The notes: generated by a model not told the origin, from the letters alone. Shown: positions 29,201-36,990, numbered from the stretch's first letter. The stretch: DNA of 64,000 bases from Arcanobacterium_A hippocoleae_A (GCA_040360365.1 CP136412.1), one strand, 5' to 3'. Made by a program: numbers and translations.

Positions 29201-29449
29201 TTCCGGATGAGTTAACCTCAAATACGCGTGCGTCAATTTACTGTCACTATACGGATATGCCCCCACCCGCCAATTTTGAGCTTTTTCTTCATCATTTGCT
29301 GATGCCGACGGTAAACCACTCAACATCCCCGCAAGCAGGGAAGATGCGAGAATAAACGCCAAGATTAAGCGGATCCACGCCTGTTTCGCTATACTTGTTC
29401 CGAATTGAGTATTACTCATGTCCATTACTGCTCTTTCTTGCCGTCGCAT
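26285..29449 (-). CDS. Cpa-like pilus tip adhesin with two thioester domains
   Basis: 1054-residue surface protein, intact. A signal peptide (1-52) is followed by a first thioester domain with Cys93 (Tyr-Cys-Leu-Asn) and Gln170 (Thr-Gln-Arg-Ala-Ile-His-Trp), SpaA/Cna-B-type domains at about 430-520 and 545-640 (Glu-Thr-x-Ala-Pro-x-Gly-Tyr motifs), a second thioester domain with Tyr-Cys-Phe-Asn and Thr-Gln-Leu-Ala-Ile-Tyr, a T-antigen-like domain (about 890-1010), sorting signal Ile-Thr-Pro-Thr-Gly, TM helix and basic tail. Thioester domains form covalent bonds with host ligands in Streptococcus Cpa. As the last gene of the pilus operon it is the likely tip adhesin. Confidence 0.88.
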   Translation of the reverse strand: MRRQERAVMDMSNTQFGTSIAKQAWIRLILAFILASSLLAGMLSGLPSASANDEEKAQNWRVGAYPYSDSKLTHAYLRLTHPEEDSWVTDGYCLNKTKTVPGFYEEYPYSVGRLADRKSLGNYFTTPRKDNRELAAHAVVFALYHGYPMDASKKREEFGLTEDEASFATQRAIHWWTDWDKTEDWDDTKNIADYLQGESKVHQHFNEMMKYFQWLTDERNFLLYPVPNDVDIVVGNPKGEKADEYQAIVALILRERVVDVEKHDQVNTDTKLDNAGFTFTRVSEKTDPVLKAYLKANSNGITDRFQVMNFANKGTSNYFTYKVKTGANGHSEKDVKAGQTWTTDPVEGWPAIVSGLYKLEETTAPSGYQAMQPAYIWIKPSGQAALVSAENGNFKEVQREDIKINSEEISTGGFTTHKITFSIGDDSIPAIPQLVKFRKVDESGNRLDSASFTITNTTDSADVQTINSSKTVDIEKSLKPGTYILKETASPVGYKTADAPVTFTVTPQGEIQLKSPFLSIYSLADENKTLVIKNEKIPAGKDVKVRFSKFADGQLGKELPGATLAIYEGEHVNQVPDSAKRKETWESGQAKDVTLAAGVYTFVETKAPQGYGIAKNIVFKIADGKAYLKAENGKWIEWSKYAVAEAKPLKAYSDFMDDTYSWGTTPYGKNYYIDRKSDSSSTAGDEVIYCFNISLKQPTDSYDYGDTVDPDGFNPAPTYTAKYGKDMLLSYASNPKIKDPEKFADAIQRVLYAGYPNNKKNLQNGISDTAFRTVTQLAIYNFTDSFDLKALEKATGQDQHGFGGILEPQNKQIKEVYEKLIEFANSNKPMTDPVDVPLYVPSNNKFQSFVGTLANKPELIPVVEMIDKEKPAVVTGSVKISKLVAGEFGDREQEFDFFLRVNPNPATGITAGQTFTAKKYNAQGEQQGTEIAVKAAAAGTETTPVKLKHGEYAVVENIPVGTAVISVSEKQEPGYILTVTENSAVHNDPLNDTNYDVTENQQTKIVFTNTRDITPTGVNTSLLPYLLALGLTGAAGSIWLLALVRRRNSTRRAA

Positions 29450-29566
29450 TACGCTAACCTTTCATTACCACACGCCAACTATTGACAAATACTTACGCTT
29501 ATACATTTCTTTCACTGCTTCTCTGCCCGTCGTTCCGGTAAAAACCCGTGACGAAACACAGACAAT

Positions 29567-30425
29567 CTATCCGCCGCATATTGCCAGCACCGTCGCTGAC
29601 GCCGCACTCATAACAGTCTGTATTCGCTCATACCGCTCCACCTCCAGGCAGAGTTGTGCTTTCCCTTTGTTTTCACTAACGGGAGAAGCAGCTGCAACAA
29701 GCTTTCCATACACCAGAATCCGCCCGTTCGTTGAAGCGTCATAGCACGTTGATAACACCACAATCCGCTCATTATCAGAAAGCGCAATATCCCGATATTG
29801 CCGGGCTTTTCCTGCACTCGTGCAAGCAGCATCTCACGCTCAGATGCAGTGTTTATATTGGGATTAAATAAGACGTGGTCATAAGCATCTGTTTCCGCAC
29901 AAGCAAACACTTCTATCTGCTCAGTCACACCTGGACGCAGCAACTTCCCTGCACGGTGCTGCGCAAAATATTCCGGTTCACAGAACTTGGGCAAAGAACC
30001 AAACATCGCGTCCGCTTCCATATGATGCCCGTAAATAATACTGTAGGGGTCGCTGAAGTCGGGGCGATTCCGATAATCCAAAAGATACTTCCTGCCAGTG
30101 AAAAATCACCTGACACGTCGCGGTTTATGTACTCCATATTCGATTCACCCTGAAGCACCGGAAAATCAATCGGTGTATCAGGAATTTCGATCCACGCCGC
30201 CACATCCGGATTTACGGCACGCAGCTCGGAAAAAGATAGCCCGTTGCCGCCGTCGGGCTTATATCCCATGACTTCAGCACTAACACCAGCCTTGTGATAA
30301 ATGTTCAACACATCCCATAAGCCAAGACCGCCATAAAGTCCGGTCAGCGCCAGGATCAGAATAATTCCAAGATTCACTAAACGGTCAATGCCGCGCAAGG
30401 CACGGATCCCAATCTGTTTACCCAT
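29567..30425 (-). CDS. srtB: Class B sortase, pilus polymerase, two apparent frameshifts
   Basis: About 286 residues: N-terminal TM helix (about 15-38), then a sortase domain with Pro-Asp-Val-Ala-Ala-Trp-Ile-Glu-Ile-Pro, Ile-Tyr-Gly-His-His-Met (catalytic His), Val-Leu-Ser-Thr-Cys (catalytic Cys) and Gly-Arg-Ile-Leu-Val-Tyr-Gly (catalytic Arg), the class B pattern. Breaks are repaired by one base in 30080-30083 and one in 29807-29810. The ATG overlaps the sipA stop. Class B sortases polymerise pili in streptococcal FCT-3/4 loci; the presence of major and minor pilins here supports that role. Confidence 0.88.
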
Positions 30426-31063
30426 CAGATTCCCCTCCGACGGAACAGATTAATCACGTTTCCACGTACAGATTCTTCACATACTGCTCCGATTAAACGC
30501 GAATCAGTCGTAAAAGGCCGGTTATCGCCAAGAATAAAATAACAGCCCTCCGGCACCTGATAAGGCGTTTCCACCCCGCCAGGCACCGGATTAGTCGGAA
30601 GATAGATTGCTTCCTGCTGCGCTGCACCGTTGACAATTAATTCGCCGCGGTCACTAAAATCAACACTATCGCCGCCCATTGCAGCTACGCGGCCGATCAG
30701 GCGGGAATTCCGGACATCGTACACAACCACATCTCCAACTACCGGATTCCCAGATAAGCGATAAAACAGTGCAATATCACCGTCACGCACACCCGGGAAC
30801 ATTGCTTCTCCTTGCACAAATACAACGCCAAACACCCATGTAAAGAGTGCTGCGATTATTCCAACCGCAACGGCAACTTTTATTCCAAGACGCAACAGCA
30901 ACTGCCGTACAGCAGAACGCGGAAGAGAATCGGCAGCCGAACCTGGAAAATCATCAGTCATATCAGGGGAGACTGTGCTGGGAGCATCAGCAGTTACGTT
31001 ATCGTGTGTTTTCCGCTCCGCACTCCCGCTCTGATTATCCGAATCTTGTTCCGCAATCATCAC
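30425..31063 (-). CDS. sipA: SipA-like signal peptidase I homologue lacking catalytic residues
   Basis: 212 residues with an acidic N-terminus (1-50), one TM helix (about 60-80) and the S26 peptidase fold. Where active enzymes have Gly-x-Ser-Met-x-Pro it reads Gly-Glu-Ala-Met-Phe-Pro, and the Lys before Arg-Val is Gly (Leu-Ile-Gly-Arg-Val), so both members of the Ser/Lys dyad are missing. The C-terminal Gly-Asp-Asn-Arg box is kept. Streptococcal SipA of FCT pili has likewise lost the dyad and acts as a pilus assembly chaperone. Position between the minor pilin and the class B sortase fits that role. Confidence 0.88.
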   Translation of the reverse strand: MMIAEQDSDNQSGSAERKTHDNVTADAPSTVSPDMTDDFPGSAADSLPRSAVRQLLLRLGIKVAVAVGIIAALFTWVFGVVFVQGEAMFPGVRDGDIALFYRLSGNPVVGDVVVYDVRNSRLIGRVAAMGGDSVDFSDRGELIVNGAAQQEAIYLPTNPVPGGVETPYQVPEGCYFILGDNRPFTTDSRLIGAVCEESVRGNVINLFRRRGI

Positions 31064-31151
31064 AAGCCCCTTTGCCGCTGCGTTCCTGAATCTTTTTCTC
31101 AGCCCGCTTTACTGGCTGCTGAAACGTTTCGCAATTCCCGTATCTGCTCTG

Positions 31152-31817
31152 TTAATCGAGCCGGAAGCTGTTATTTTTACCTCGAAAATAACGGCGTGCA
31201 ATAACTGCGAACAGCACGCCCGAACCAAGTAAAAGCACGCCTGCGCCAATGGCAGTGTTCAGCGCAGCACCCGTTTTCGGCAATCCCGACGAATCTTTCG
31301 GTAAATCCGGCATTTTTGGTGCAGCTGTGAAATGGATTCGCGTAGCTTTCTCGTCACTGCCGGCACGATGGGCGGTAACTGATACTGTGCCCTGTAAATC
31401 TTCGACTTTCACCGTTAACGCATAGGACAGCGGATCAATTGACCACCGCGAAACCGCGTCGGGATTTACGACTTGCAGCGTATAGTGATATTCACCGACC
31501 TCAGTGAACGTGATTGGAGCAAAGAGAGCTGATTTCAGATGGGTATCCTGTGCCGCACTCACTCGAACTTGCGGATTTTCCGGCAGGGGAGTGCCAGGTG
31601 CAGCATGAAGCTCGAATGTGAAGACACCGGCAGGCACACCATCCAGATTTGCATTTTCCGGCACACTGACCTCAACTGCCGGAAGAATGACTGAATTCCC
31701 GCCCGGTTCGGATGTCTGCCCATATGTCTGCCCATATGCAGCTGATCCGAGACTCGGTATCAGTACTCCTACCAGCGCTAATATACCAATTAACGACTTT
31801 CGTACATGCAGTTTCAC
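31152..31817 (-). CDS. Minor (basal) pilin, FctB-like
   Basis: About 220 residues from a GTG at 31817 preceded by AGGGG; the raw frame extends upstream to 31886 without support. Signal peptide (1-28), one T-antigen-like (Spy0128/FctA-type) domain (about 35-175) with Phe-Thr-Glu-Val-Gly-Glu-Tyr-His-Tyr, then a canonical Leu-Pro-Lys-Thr-Gly signal, TM helix and basic tail. The canonical LPxTG, unlike the Ile-Thr-Pro-Thr-Gly of the other two pilus proteins, suggests recognition by a housekeeping sortase, which would make this the basal subunit that anchors the pilus to the wall. Confidence 0.85.
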   Translation of the reverse strand: MKLHVRKSLIGILALVGVLIPSLGSAAYGQTYGQTSEPGGNSVILPAVEVSVPENANLDGVPAGVFTFELHAAPGTPLPENPQVRVSAAQDTHLKSALFAPITFTEVGEYHYTLQVVNPDAVSRWSIDPLSYALTVKVEDLQGTVSVTAHRAGSDEKATRIHFTAAPKMPDLPKDSSGLPKTGAALNTAIGAGVLLLGSGVLFAVIARRYFRGKNNSFRLD

Positions 31818-31987
31818 TAACAAACAACCCCTCATTAAGAGCCAACTACTTTTTAAAAGCCAACTACGCAAAAACCATCTCCCCATTACTCACTCGGACC
31901 CGCTGAAAACGCCGCGTGCCCGCCGCAGCTCTGAGAGAAGCAACCACCCTGATACTTCGGTGTTCTTTTCGATGTTGACCTGTACCG

Positions 31988-32029
31988 GGGTGGGGTACTG
32001 GAATCAGCAATTACCTTTGCACCCCACCC
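31988..32029 (-). promoter_or_regulatory. GC-rich hairpin between major and minor pilin genes
   Basis: GGGTGGGGT (31988-31996) and ACCCCACCC (32021-32029) form a perfect nine-pair stem just after the major pilin gene. There is no T tract. It could protect the major pilin mRNA 3' end or attenuate read-through and so set the pilin ratio. Confidence 0.5.
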
Positions 32030-32091
32030 GCAGCAGGAATCTGTTATCACACATCTCGCTGCGCCTGCGCTGCAGCAGCTGTGTTCCCGGA

Positions 32092-33168
32092 TTAAGCCTG
32101 GCGCTGCTTCATCCGACGGGAAACAAACCATGCACCGCCAATAGCAACAACAGCTAAAGCGACGAGATACGGAGCGACGTTCAGCAGCACACCAGTCGGT
32201 GTAATTGGATTACGGGTGTTAGTAAATTTCACTGCGCTATCTTTATCAGCCATCGCCTGATTCTGCACTTCGCTGCTTGCCTGCTCAGCTTCGGTGTTCA
32301 CCTGAACTTTCGCCGTATAGTTAGCGTTCGGAGTTTCGCTGACGCTATAGGTCATCCCTTGAGGCAGCCCTGAAAGAACAAAATTCTCGCCATTCTTCAA
32401 CTTGAAAGTAGTCTCTTTACCTACCGTCACTTCTGCAGGATTGCTCGAATTGGCAACTGGCTGATTATCTTTAATAGTCTTGGCAGTCAGCTTAGTGACG
32501 CCTGAGTTCGCAAGCGTATTTACAGTCACGTTAAACTCGAATTCTGCATTCTCATCAACAAAGGCAGTAGTATCTTCAACAATCTTGCTGATAGTCAAAG
32601 AATGAGACTTATACTTGTTATTGAAAACAATCGGAGCCTTATTGCCAACAGTCTTACCATCTGTAGTGTCGTAACCAACAAGATACTTCACATTCCCATC
32701 ATTACCAACATACACATCAAGCAAGAACTGCTTATCATCTACAGTAACGCCAGGAACTTGTGTAGCCATTTCTTTAACTACATAGCGCTGAATTGTATTC
32801 TTTTGATCCGCATAATCAACATTCTGTTTTTCATTGAAATTATAGGATGCTGAAGTAGTAGCAGTAGCTACTTCATTCTTAAGTTTTTCCTCACCAGTAA
32901 ACTGCGCATTATTAACATTATTAGATAGCTGCTTACCTGCTTTTACAGGCAATCCACTTATGGTTGTTCCATCAGCAACTTCTGCAGCAGTAATCGTGAA
33001 ACCAAAGGTCGCGGCAGGTACACTCGTGCCTTTTTCTACCGTCATCGTCTTTTTAATCGACAGATTGCCGCTATTAGTGACTTCACCATCAGCAAACGCC
33101 GCACCAGCACCCATGCTCAAAGTCAGCGAAGCAACTATCGCATATGCCATCAGTTTTATTCTCTTCAT
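32092..33168 (-). CDS. Major (backbone) pilin, FctA-like
   Basis: 358 residues, intact. Signal peptide (1-26, cleavage after Ala-Phe-Ala), two T-antigen-like immunoglobulin domains (about 32-190 and 192-315) expected to carry Lys-Asn isopeptide bonds, then sorting signal Ile-Thr-Pro-Thr-Gly, TM helix and Arg/Lys tail. GGGAAGG precedes the ATG. First gene of the pilus operon, therefore the most expressed, as expected of a shaft subunit. The candidate polymerising Lys is not evident as a strict YPKN-type motif. The first domain reads like a T-antigen/FctA relative, not like SpaA. Confidence 0.86.
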   Translation of the reverse strand: MKRIKLMAYAIVASLTLSMGAGAAFADGEVTNSGNLSIKKTMTVEKGTSVPAATFGFTITAAEVADGTTISGLPVKAGKQLSNNVNNAQFTGEEKLKNEVATATTSASYNFNEKQNVDYADQKNTIQRYVVKEMATQVPGVTVDDKQFLLDVYVGNDGNVKYLVGYDTTDGKTVGNKAPIVFNNKYKSHSLTISKIVEDTTAFVDENAEFEFNVTVNTLANSGVTKLTAKTIKDNQPVANSSNPAEVTVGKETTFKLKNGENFVLSGLPQGMTYSVSETPNANYTAKVQVNTEAEQASSEVQNQAMADKDSAVKFTNTRNPITPTGVLLNVAPYLVALAVVAIGGAWFVSRRMKQRQA

Positions 33169-33787
33169 AAAACTACCTTCCCCAGAAAAACAAACACATC
33201 ACACACCAAACGCCCCAATGCGGATGGCTTACATTGCCGCAGCACCAACACATAAACTGGCACTAGTGTGCTTAAACACATTTCCGATAAAATGCACTAA
33301 AACGGTAACAAAACCCCCCCGCAACTCCATAGATAATTGGCGGGTTCTAGGAAATAGTGCACTGCCTTGATATGAATTCCTGACGTGGGAAGATATATTT
33401 TCAGATACTGTAAACATAAATAAACATGTTTCATCTCACACAATTTGGTATTTGCACGGCAGAGCGTACAACCATGTACAGCTGTTAAATCCGGGAATAA
33501 AATTTTACAAAACTGCTCATATTGCCATAGCGCACAAAGCACACAGGCAAAGCATGACACAACGCCAGAACATCTAAAAGCAGGAGAATGAAACCACTGA
33601 AACCTACTTCATCAAGCCTCAGACGAGAAATCAACAGCAACACAAATAACTAACAATACTTCCGCAACCATTACAAACATCCGCGGAAAATAATTCGCTG
33701 CATTTGCGGAAAAATAAATAATTTTACACAACTAGCGAGTCAAGAAGCTGCTCTTATTCCAAAACCTGCGGCAGAAACTTGTATCCA
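33169..33787. other. Promoter region of pilus operon with C7/G7 tract
   Basis: 619 bases between the major pilin and the island. On the minus (coding) strand a G7 run (33314-33320) lies about 150 bases upstream of the pilin start. No gene is convincing on either strand; the few open frames have no family features. The left end of the mobile island lies near its high end. Confidence 0.5.
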
Positions 33788-33985
33788 TTACACAAGCGGT
33801 GCGTGATTGGGAGGCGATCCAGCTATAGCTGCTGCCGGGTCGATATTGCGGGCAACGGTGTCGATAGCGGTTAGGCAGACGCAAATCAGTGTGATTTCTT
33901 GGTGTGGTGTTTCGTTTGCTCCGATGAGGGGGTTGACCTGTTTCGCACGAATTTGATGAGTTCTATATTGGTGGGCTATTTGTCA
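33788..33985 (-). pseudogene. Possible phage gene fragment
   Basis: An open stretch without start encodes about 65 residues (Gln-Val-Asn-Pro-Leu-Ile-Gly-Ala-Asn-Glu then Leu-Thr-Ala-Ile-Asp-Thr-Val-Ala-Arg-Asn) and ends at a TAA. It lies beside an IS3 remnant and a terminase fragment, so a decayed phage gene is plausible. I cannot name the family. Confidence 0.25.
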
Positions 33986-34018
33986 AAAGGTTGAAGCGTA
34001 CTGGGTTTTGTTTGCTTC

Positions 34019-34784
34019 TTATGTTGTCGCTACTGGCTTGGTTTTGCTGGTAGCGTTTTTAGCATAGTAGATGTTTTCTATTTCTACTGGCGTGCGGTAG
34101 TCGAGAGCCTCGTGTAAGCGGCGGGTGTTGTACCAGTAAACCCAGTTGAACGTAGCGAATTCTACGTCCATCAAACTCGCCCAAGGCTGGCTATAGATCA
34201 ACTCGGTCTTATATAACCCGTTCACTGTCTCGGCTAAAGCGTTATCGTAAGAATCTCCCACAGTGCCAGTAGAAGGTTTAATCCCGTAATCAGCGAGCTT
34301 CTCGTTATATGTGATAGACACGTATTGAGAGCCGTGATCACTATGATGAACCAAGCCTGTGGTTGAGCGGGCGTTCCAGATCGCTTGCTTCAAAGCCTGC
34401 AGTGGCAGCGCTTCAGTTGTCATGGAATCCGACAATGCCCAGCCCACAATCTTGCGCGAGAACACGTCGGTAACAAACGCCGCATAGACGAAACCGTTAG
34501 AGGTTCGCACGTAGGTAATGTCAGCAACCCACAACCGGTTCGGAGCTGCAGCCCTAAACTCGCGCTGGACGAGATCCGGGCGAGTATCAACATCCTCACC
34601 TTGCGTGTGATGATCGGGTTCTTGCCCTTGCGTTTACCTGCCACACAAGCCAAGGCCATGATCTGGCGGGTTTGCTCACTCCCAATGGCAATCCCTTGCT
34701 GTTTGAGCGCATGTCACATCTTGCCTACCCCATACACGCCGTAATTCTCGGCGTGAATCTCTTAGTCTCATTAAGCGGATCCTC
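34019..34784 (-). pseudogene. IS3-family transposase (OrfB) remnant
   Basis: Retroviral-integrase-type transposase. The DDE core is visible: Trp-Val-Ala-Asp-Ile-Thr-Tyr, His-Ser-Asp-His-Gly-Ser-Gln-Tyr and Asn-Ala-Leu-Ala-Glu-Thr-Val-Asn-Gly-Leu-Tyr-Lys-Thr-Glu, then Trp-Tyr-Asn-x-Arg-Arg-Leu-His. Upstream the N-terminal part (Asn-Tyr-Gly-Val-Tyr-Gly-Val-Gly-Lys-Met) has TGA in place of the usual Trp, and a further shift at 34599-34600 separates it from the core. The N-terminal OrfA is absent. It is fused to a phage terminase fragment. Confidence 0.85.
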
Positions 34785-34874
34785 TAGACGGGTGGCAGGA
34801 CGGCCAGCGGCGAGCTTCTCGTTCAACGGGTCGGGCTTCGCACCCGCGCGGACGCGGCGTCCGCCACGATTCAT
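34785..34874 (-). pseudogene. Phage terminase small-subunit N-terminal fragment
   Basis: From an ATG at 34874 the sequence Gly-Gly-Arg-Arg-Val-Arg-Ala-Gly-Ala-Lys-Pro-Asp-Pro resembles the start of phage terminase small subunits, and then runs into IS3 sequence. Only about 30 residues remain. Confidence 0.45.
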
Positions 34875-35022
34875 ATCATATTTTGACACTGTTTCACTTC
34901 ACTCTCACTAATAAGGCATTCTGAGTTTCTCTTGTCTGTTATTTGTTGCTATCCAGAAGCCGTATAGCGTAGTGATAAATGGAACAGATATTCGGACCGC
35001 CCAGAAGAGCAAAGGAATCAAC

Positions 35023-35626
35023 ATGAAGGCACTAAACTCTAGATATAAAACCATAATTGTCACACTTCTAGCAGCTTCACTCACTTTCGGGGTATCAGGT
35101 ATCGCTAGTGCAGGGAGGTCACATTACCTACGTCCCCTTCGAGCATCGATGCCGCGGAAGATGCAACAATAACCTACCCCGAACCATCTAAAGAAGATGT
35201 TCTACTCTACGGCACCGATAACCCTGAAACCGTTTATTTACTAAATCAAATGAGTAACGAGTTTGCCCATTATGGAAATATTGGTACCTACGACGATTTA
35301 GTGGTAGACCCTGACACTCAATTGCTTCCGGGGGCTATTACAACGCAGAGCTGGAGTTCATTCGCTTCATGTGCAGGAAACGGACTAGCTAAAAGCTTCG
35401 GACTGGACGTCCTCAAACGAGCTTTCAATAGTGAAGTACGGAGCGCGCTTAAATCGCGTCAGTGGAAAGTTGCATCCTCTATTATGCATCGCAATCTAAC
35501 AAAAACCTTGGTAAAAAGGGCGCCTCTTTTGTTATTAAGAAGATAGCTTCTAAAGCACTCCCAGGCGGATTACCGGGACAAATCGCATGGCAAGTTGGAA
35601 AATGCGCTTTTAAAGAGATTTGGTAG
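35023..35626 (+). CDS. Secreted cationic protein, bacteriocin candidate, two apparent frameshifts
   Basis: Adding one G in 35113-35115 and one A in 35513-35517 gives a 201-residue pre-protein. Signal peptide 1-30 (Ala-Ser-Ala site), an acidic middle (about 31-105) and a basic, amphipathic C-terminal domain (110-201) that begins Trp-Ser-Ser-Phe-Ala-Ser-Cys (Cys117) and ends Gly-Lys-Cys-Ala-Phe-Lys-Glu-Ile-Trp (Cys195), allowing one disulphide. AAAGGAA precedes the ATG. Four bases after the stop starts a two-TM protein, the usual bacteriocin/immunity layout. It may be a distant relative of the streptococcin A-M57 type of large bacteriocin, but I cannot confirm homology. Confidence 0.55.
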
Positions 35627-35630
35627 AAAC

Positions 35631-35882
35631 ATGACTAATAAGAAAAAGTACACGGATCTCCCCAAGCCCCTAGCTTTCGTATTTACTGTCATTGCAGTCC
35701 TTGTAATACCACTACCTTTTGCAGCATACCTTGGCGGTATCGACTGGATCACTCAGGGATCTCAGGCAGGGTTGAGGGAATTCATAGTCGCTTATCTTCT
35801 AGGTCTTGGGCTGCTGATCGTCGGTCTCGGAGTTGCTATCTTTCGTGGTCGCAAGGAGAAAGACGACAAAATAACTCGGTAG
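35631..35882 (+). CDS. Two-TM small membrane protein, immunity candidate
   Basis: 83 residues from an ATG four bases after the upstream stop; a longer in-frame start inside the upstream gene is less likely. A basic N-terminus (Lys-Lys-Lys-Tyr), TM1 (about 13-35), a short loop with Asp-Trp-Ile-Thr-Gln, TM2 (about 47-70) and a charged tail. Tight coupling to a secreted cationic protein suggests self-protection. The family is not recognised. Confidence 0.55.
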   Translation: MTNKKKYTDLPKPLAFVFTVIAVLVIPLPFAAYLGGIDWITQGSQAGLREFIVAYLLGLGLLIVGLGVAIFRGRKEKDDKITR

Positions 35883-36249
35883 GCTCACCGCCGTTCCACA
35901 ATGAAAATAGAAGCATTAAGCACATCCAAGCATCACACCTGTCTATCCAGCTCAGGGGTTAACACCCGTTTGATTCCAGAATTTTCCACACGAAAGGTCC
36001 GGCCCGCTGACCTCCACTAGACGCGTAGAGATCCGATACCACCATCAACATCGACCAGCCATGGGACGACGGCCTCCACATCCGAAAAGGCTGGGCAGGA
36101 CGCTACAAATCGGCTGATGGACTACGACGAAACCGAACCTGCAGACTCTCCATACAAGATGTTCAACCAGAGCATCATGGAATAGATCGAAACCATCACC
36201 GAGGAAGAAGCGATGGCCCGGATTTCCAAGATGAATGGCGACTAACGAG
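35883..36249. other. Gene-free stretch with IS debris
   Basis: Apart from the transposase fragment at 36035-36119, I see no coding signal; base composition is more GC-rich than the flanking core genome. Confidence 0.4.
36035..36119 (+). pseudogene. Fragment of IS1249-like transposase C-terminus
   Basis: Encodes Pro-Trp-Asp-Asp-Gly-Leu-His-Ile-Arg-Lys-Gly-Trp-Ala-Gly-Arg-Tyr-Lys, closely matching the end of the transposase at 42876-44049 (Pro-Tyr-Glu-Asp-Gly-Leu-Thr-Leu-Arg-Lys-Gly-Trp-Ala-Gly-His-Tyr-Lys). A second, nearly deleted copy of a related element. Confidence 0.7.
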
Positions 36250-36360
36250 TCACAACACTAGTATCCGCGCTCGTCGTACATCGACGCCCCACTTTTGGCT
36301 AGCCTCTTCCAGCCTACGCACAATCTGATCCGGTGTGTGCTTACTAGACTTCTCCACCAT
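36250..36360 (-). pseudogene. IS3-type OrfA N-terminal remnant
   Basis: 36 residues beginning Met-Val-Glu-Lys-Ser-Ser-Lys-His-Thr-Pro-Asp-Gln-Ile-Val-Arg-Arg-Leu-Glu-Glu-Ala, like the helix-turn-helix start of IS3 OrfA proteins, then an early stop. Only the first helix is left. Confidence 0.5.
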
Positions 36361-36689
36361 TCACCCATTCTCCCTGGCTACCTGCCAGGGCATATATGGA
36401 CGACACTCAAGTGACCCAGAGCTAAAGACCTGGGTCACTCCACTTGCTAGATCTGCAAGCGCAATAATCTGCAGAATCTAAGTTTTTTCAGAAACGTGAT
36501 AAAGCTTGCGGCATCCAGCCTGTCATCACTGATGCATATCCCAGCAAGGGCGAAATGGTTAAATTCGGGGGAGTCTATAAGACGTTGTGCTTCCATAGGA
36601 AGTAGCGATATTGCTCTACACTTCTCTACCGACCCAGCCTCACATATTGTGAAATATTGATATCCTTTCGGGCGACCTTGAGAGTCAAT
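36361..36689. other. Gene-free stretch with two hairpins
   Basis: CCCTGGC/GCCAGGG (about 36373-36391) and AGTGACCCAG/CTGGGTCACT (36410-36419 and 36430-36439). The second is a ten-pair stem at the 3' side of the leftward genes and may terminate them. No gene seen. Confidence 0.45.
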
Positions 36690-36950
36690 CTAATCATAAA
36701 CAATGAGTTCTAACAAGTCTAGTTCAGCACAGTTATCAACGCGTATCGACATTGCTCTTTCGCGCTCATAATGTATCATATTCCAAACTTTGGGAGCTGG
36801 AGCATTTTCCTCATCGAGAGCCTCCGGTTTATTAAGAAGCACACTAAAGATTGGATCCTCGAACACGCTCACCTCACGCGTTCCTTGAGAAAGGCGTAGC
36901 AGGATAGCTGACTGGCTATCTCCAGAAGTGCGATGATATCTTGCGAGCAA
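36690..36950 (-). CDS. Hypothetical protein or C-terminal part of the upstream gene
   Basis: 86-residue frame from a TTG, acidic (Asp-Glu-Glu-Asn-Ala near the middle; Leu-Asp-Leu-Leu-Glu-Leu-Ile-Val near the end). It starts 40 bases after the preceding frame stops, and the gap contains a T5 run, so the two could be one gene split by a base-calling error. No family recognised. Confidence 0.35.
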   Translation of the reverse strand: MLARYHRTSGDSQSAILLRLSQGTREVSVFEDPIFSVLLNKPEALDEENAPAPKVWNMIHYERERAMSIRVDNCAELDLLELIVYD

Positions 36951-36990
36951 CCCGAAAGACCCAGGGTAGCGCTAAAAATCGCCAGGCTAA

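Noticed and set aside
33297..33560. Minus-strand 87-residue frame upstream of the major pilin
   Set aside because: Contains the G7 tract at its end, has no ribosome site and no recognisable motif; more likely promoter/leader DNA.
33788..36250. Left attachment copy of tRNA-Ala
   Set aside because: I searched by eye for the 3' end of tRNA-Ala (GGAGGTAAGGGGACTCG) across the island and found no second copy.
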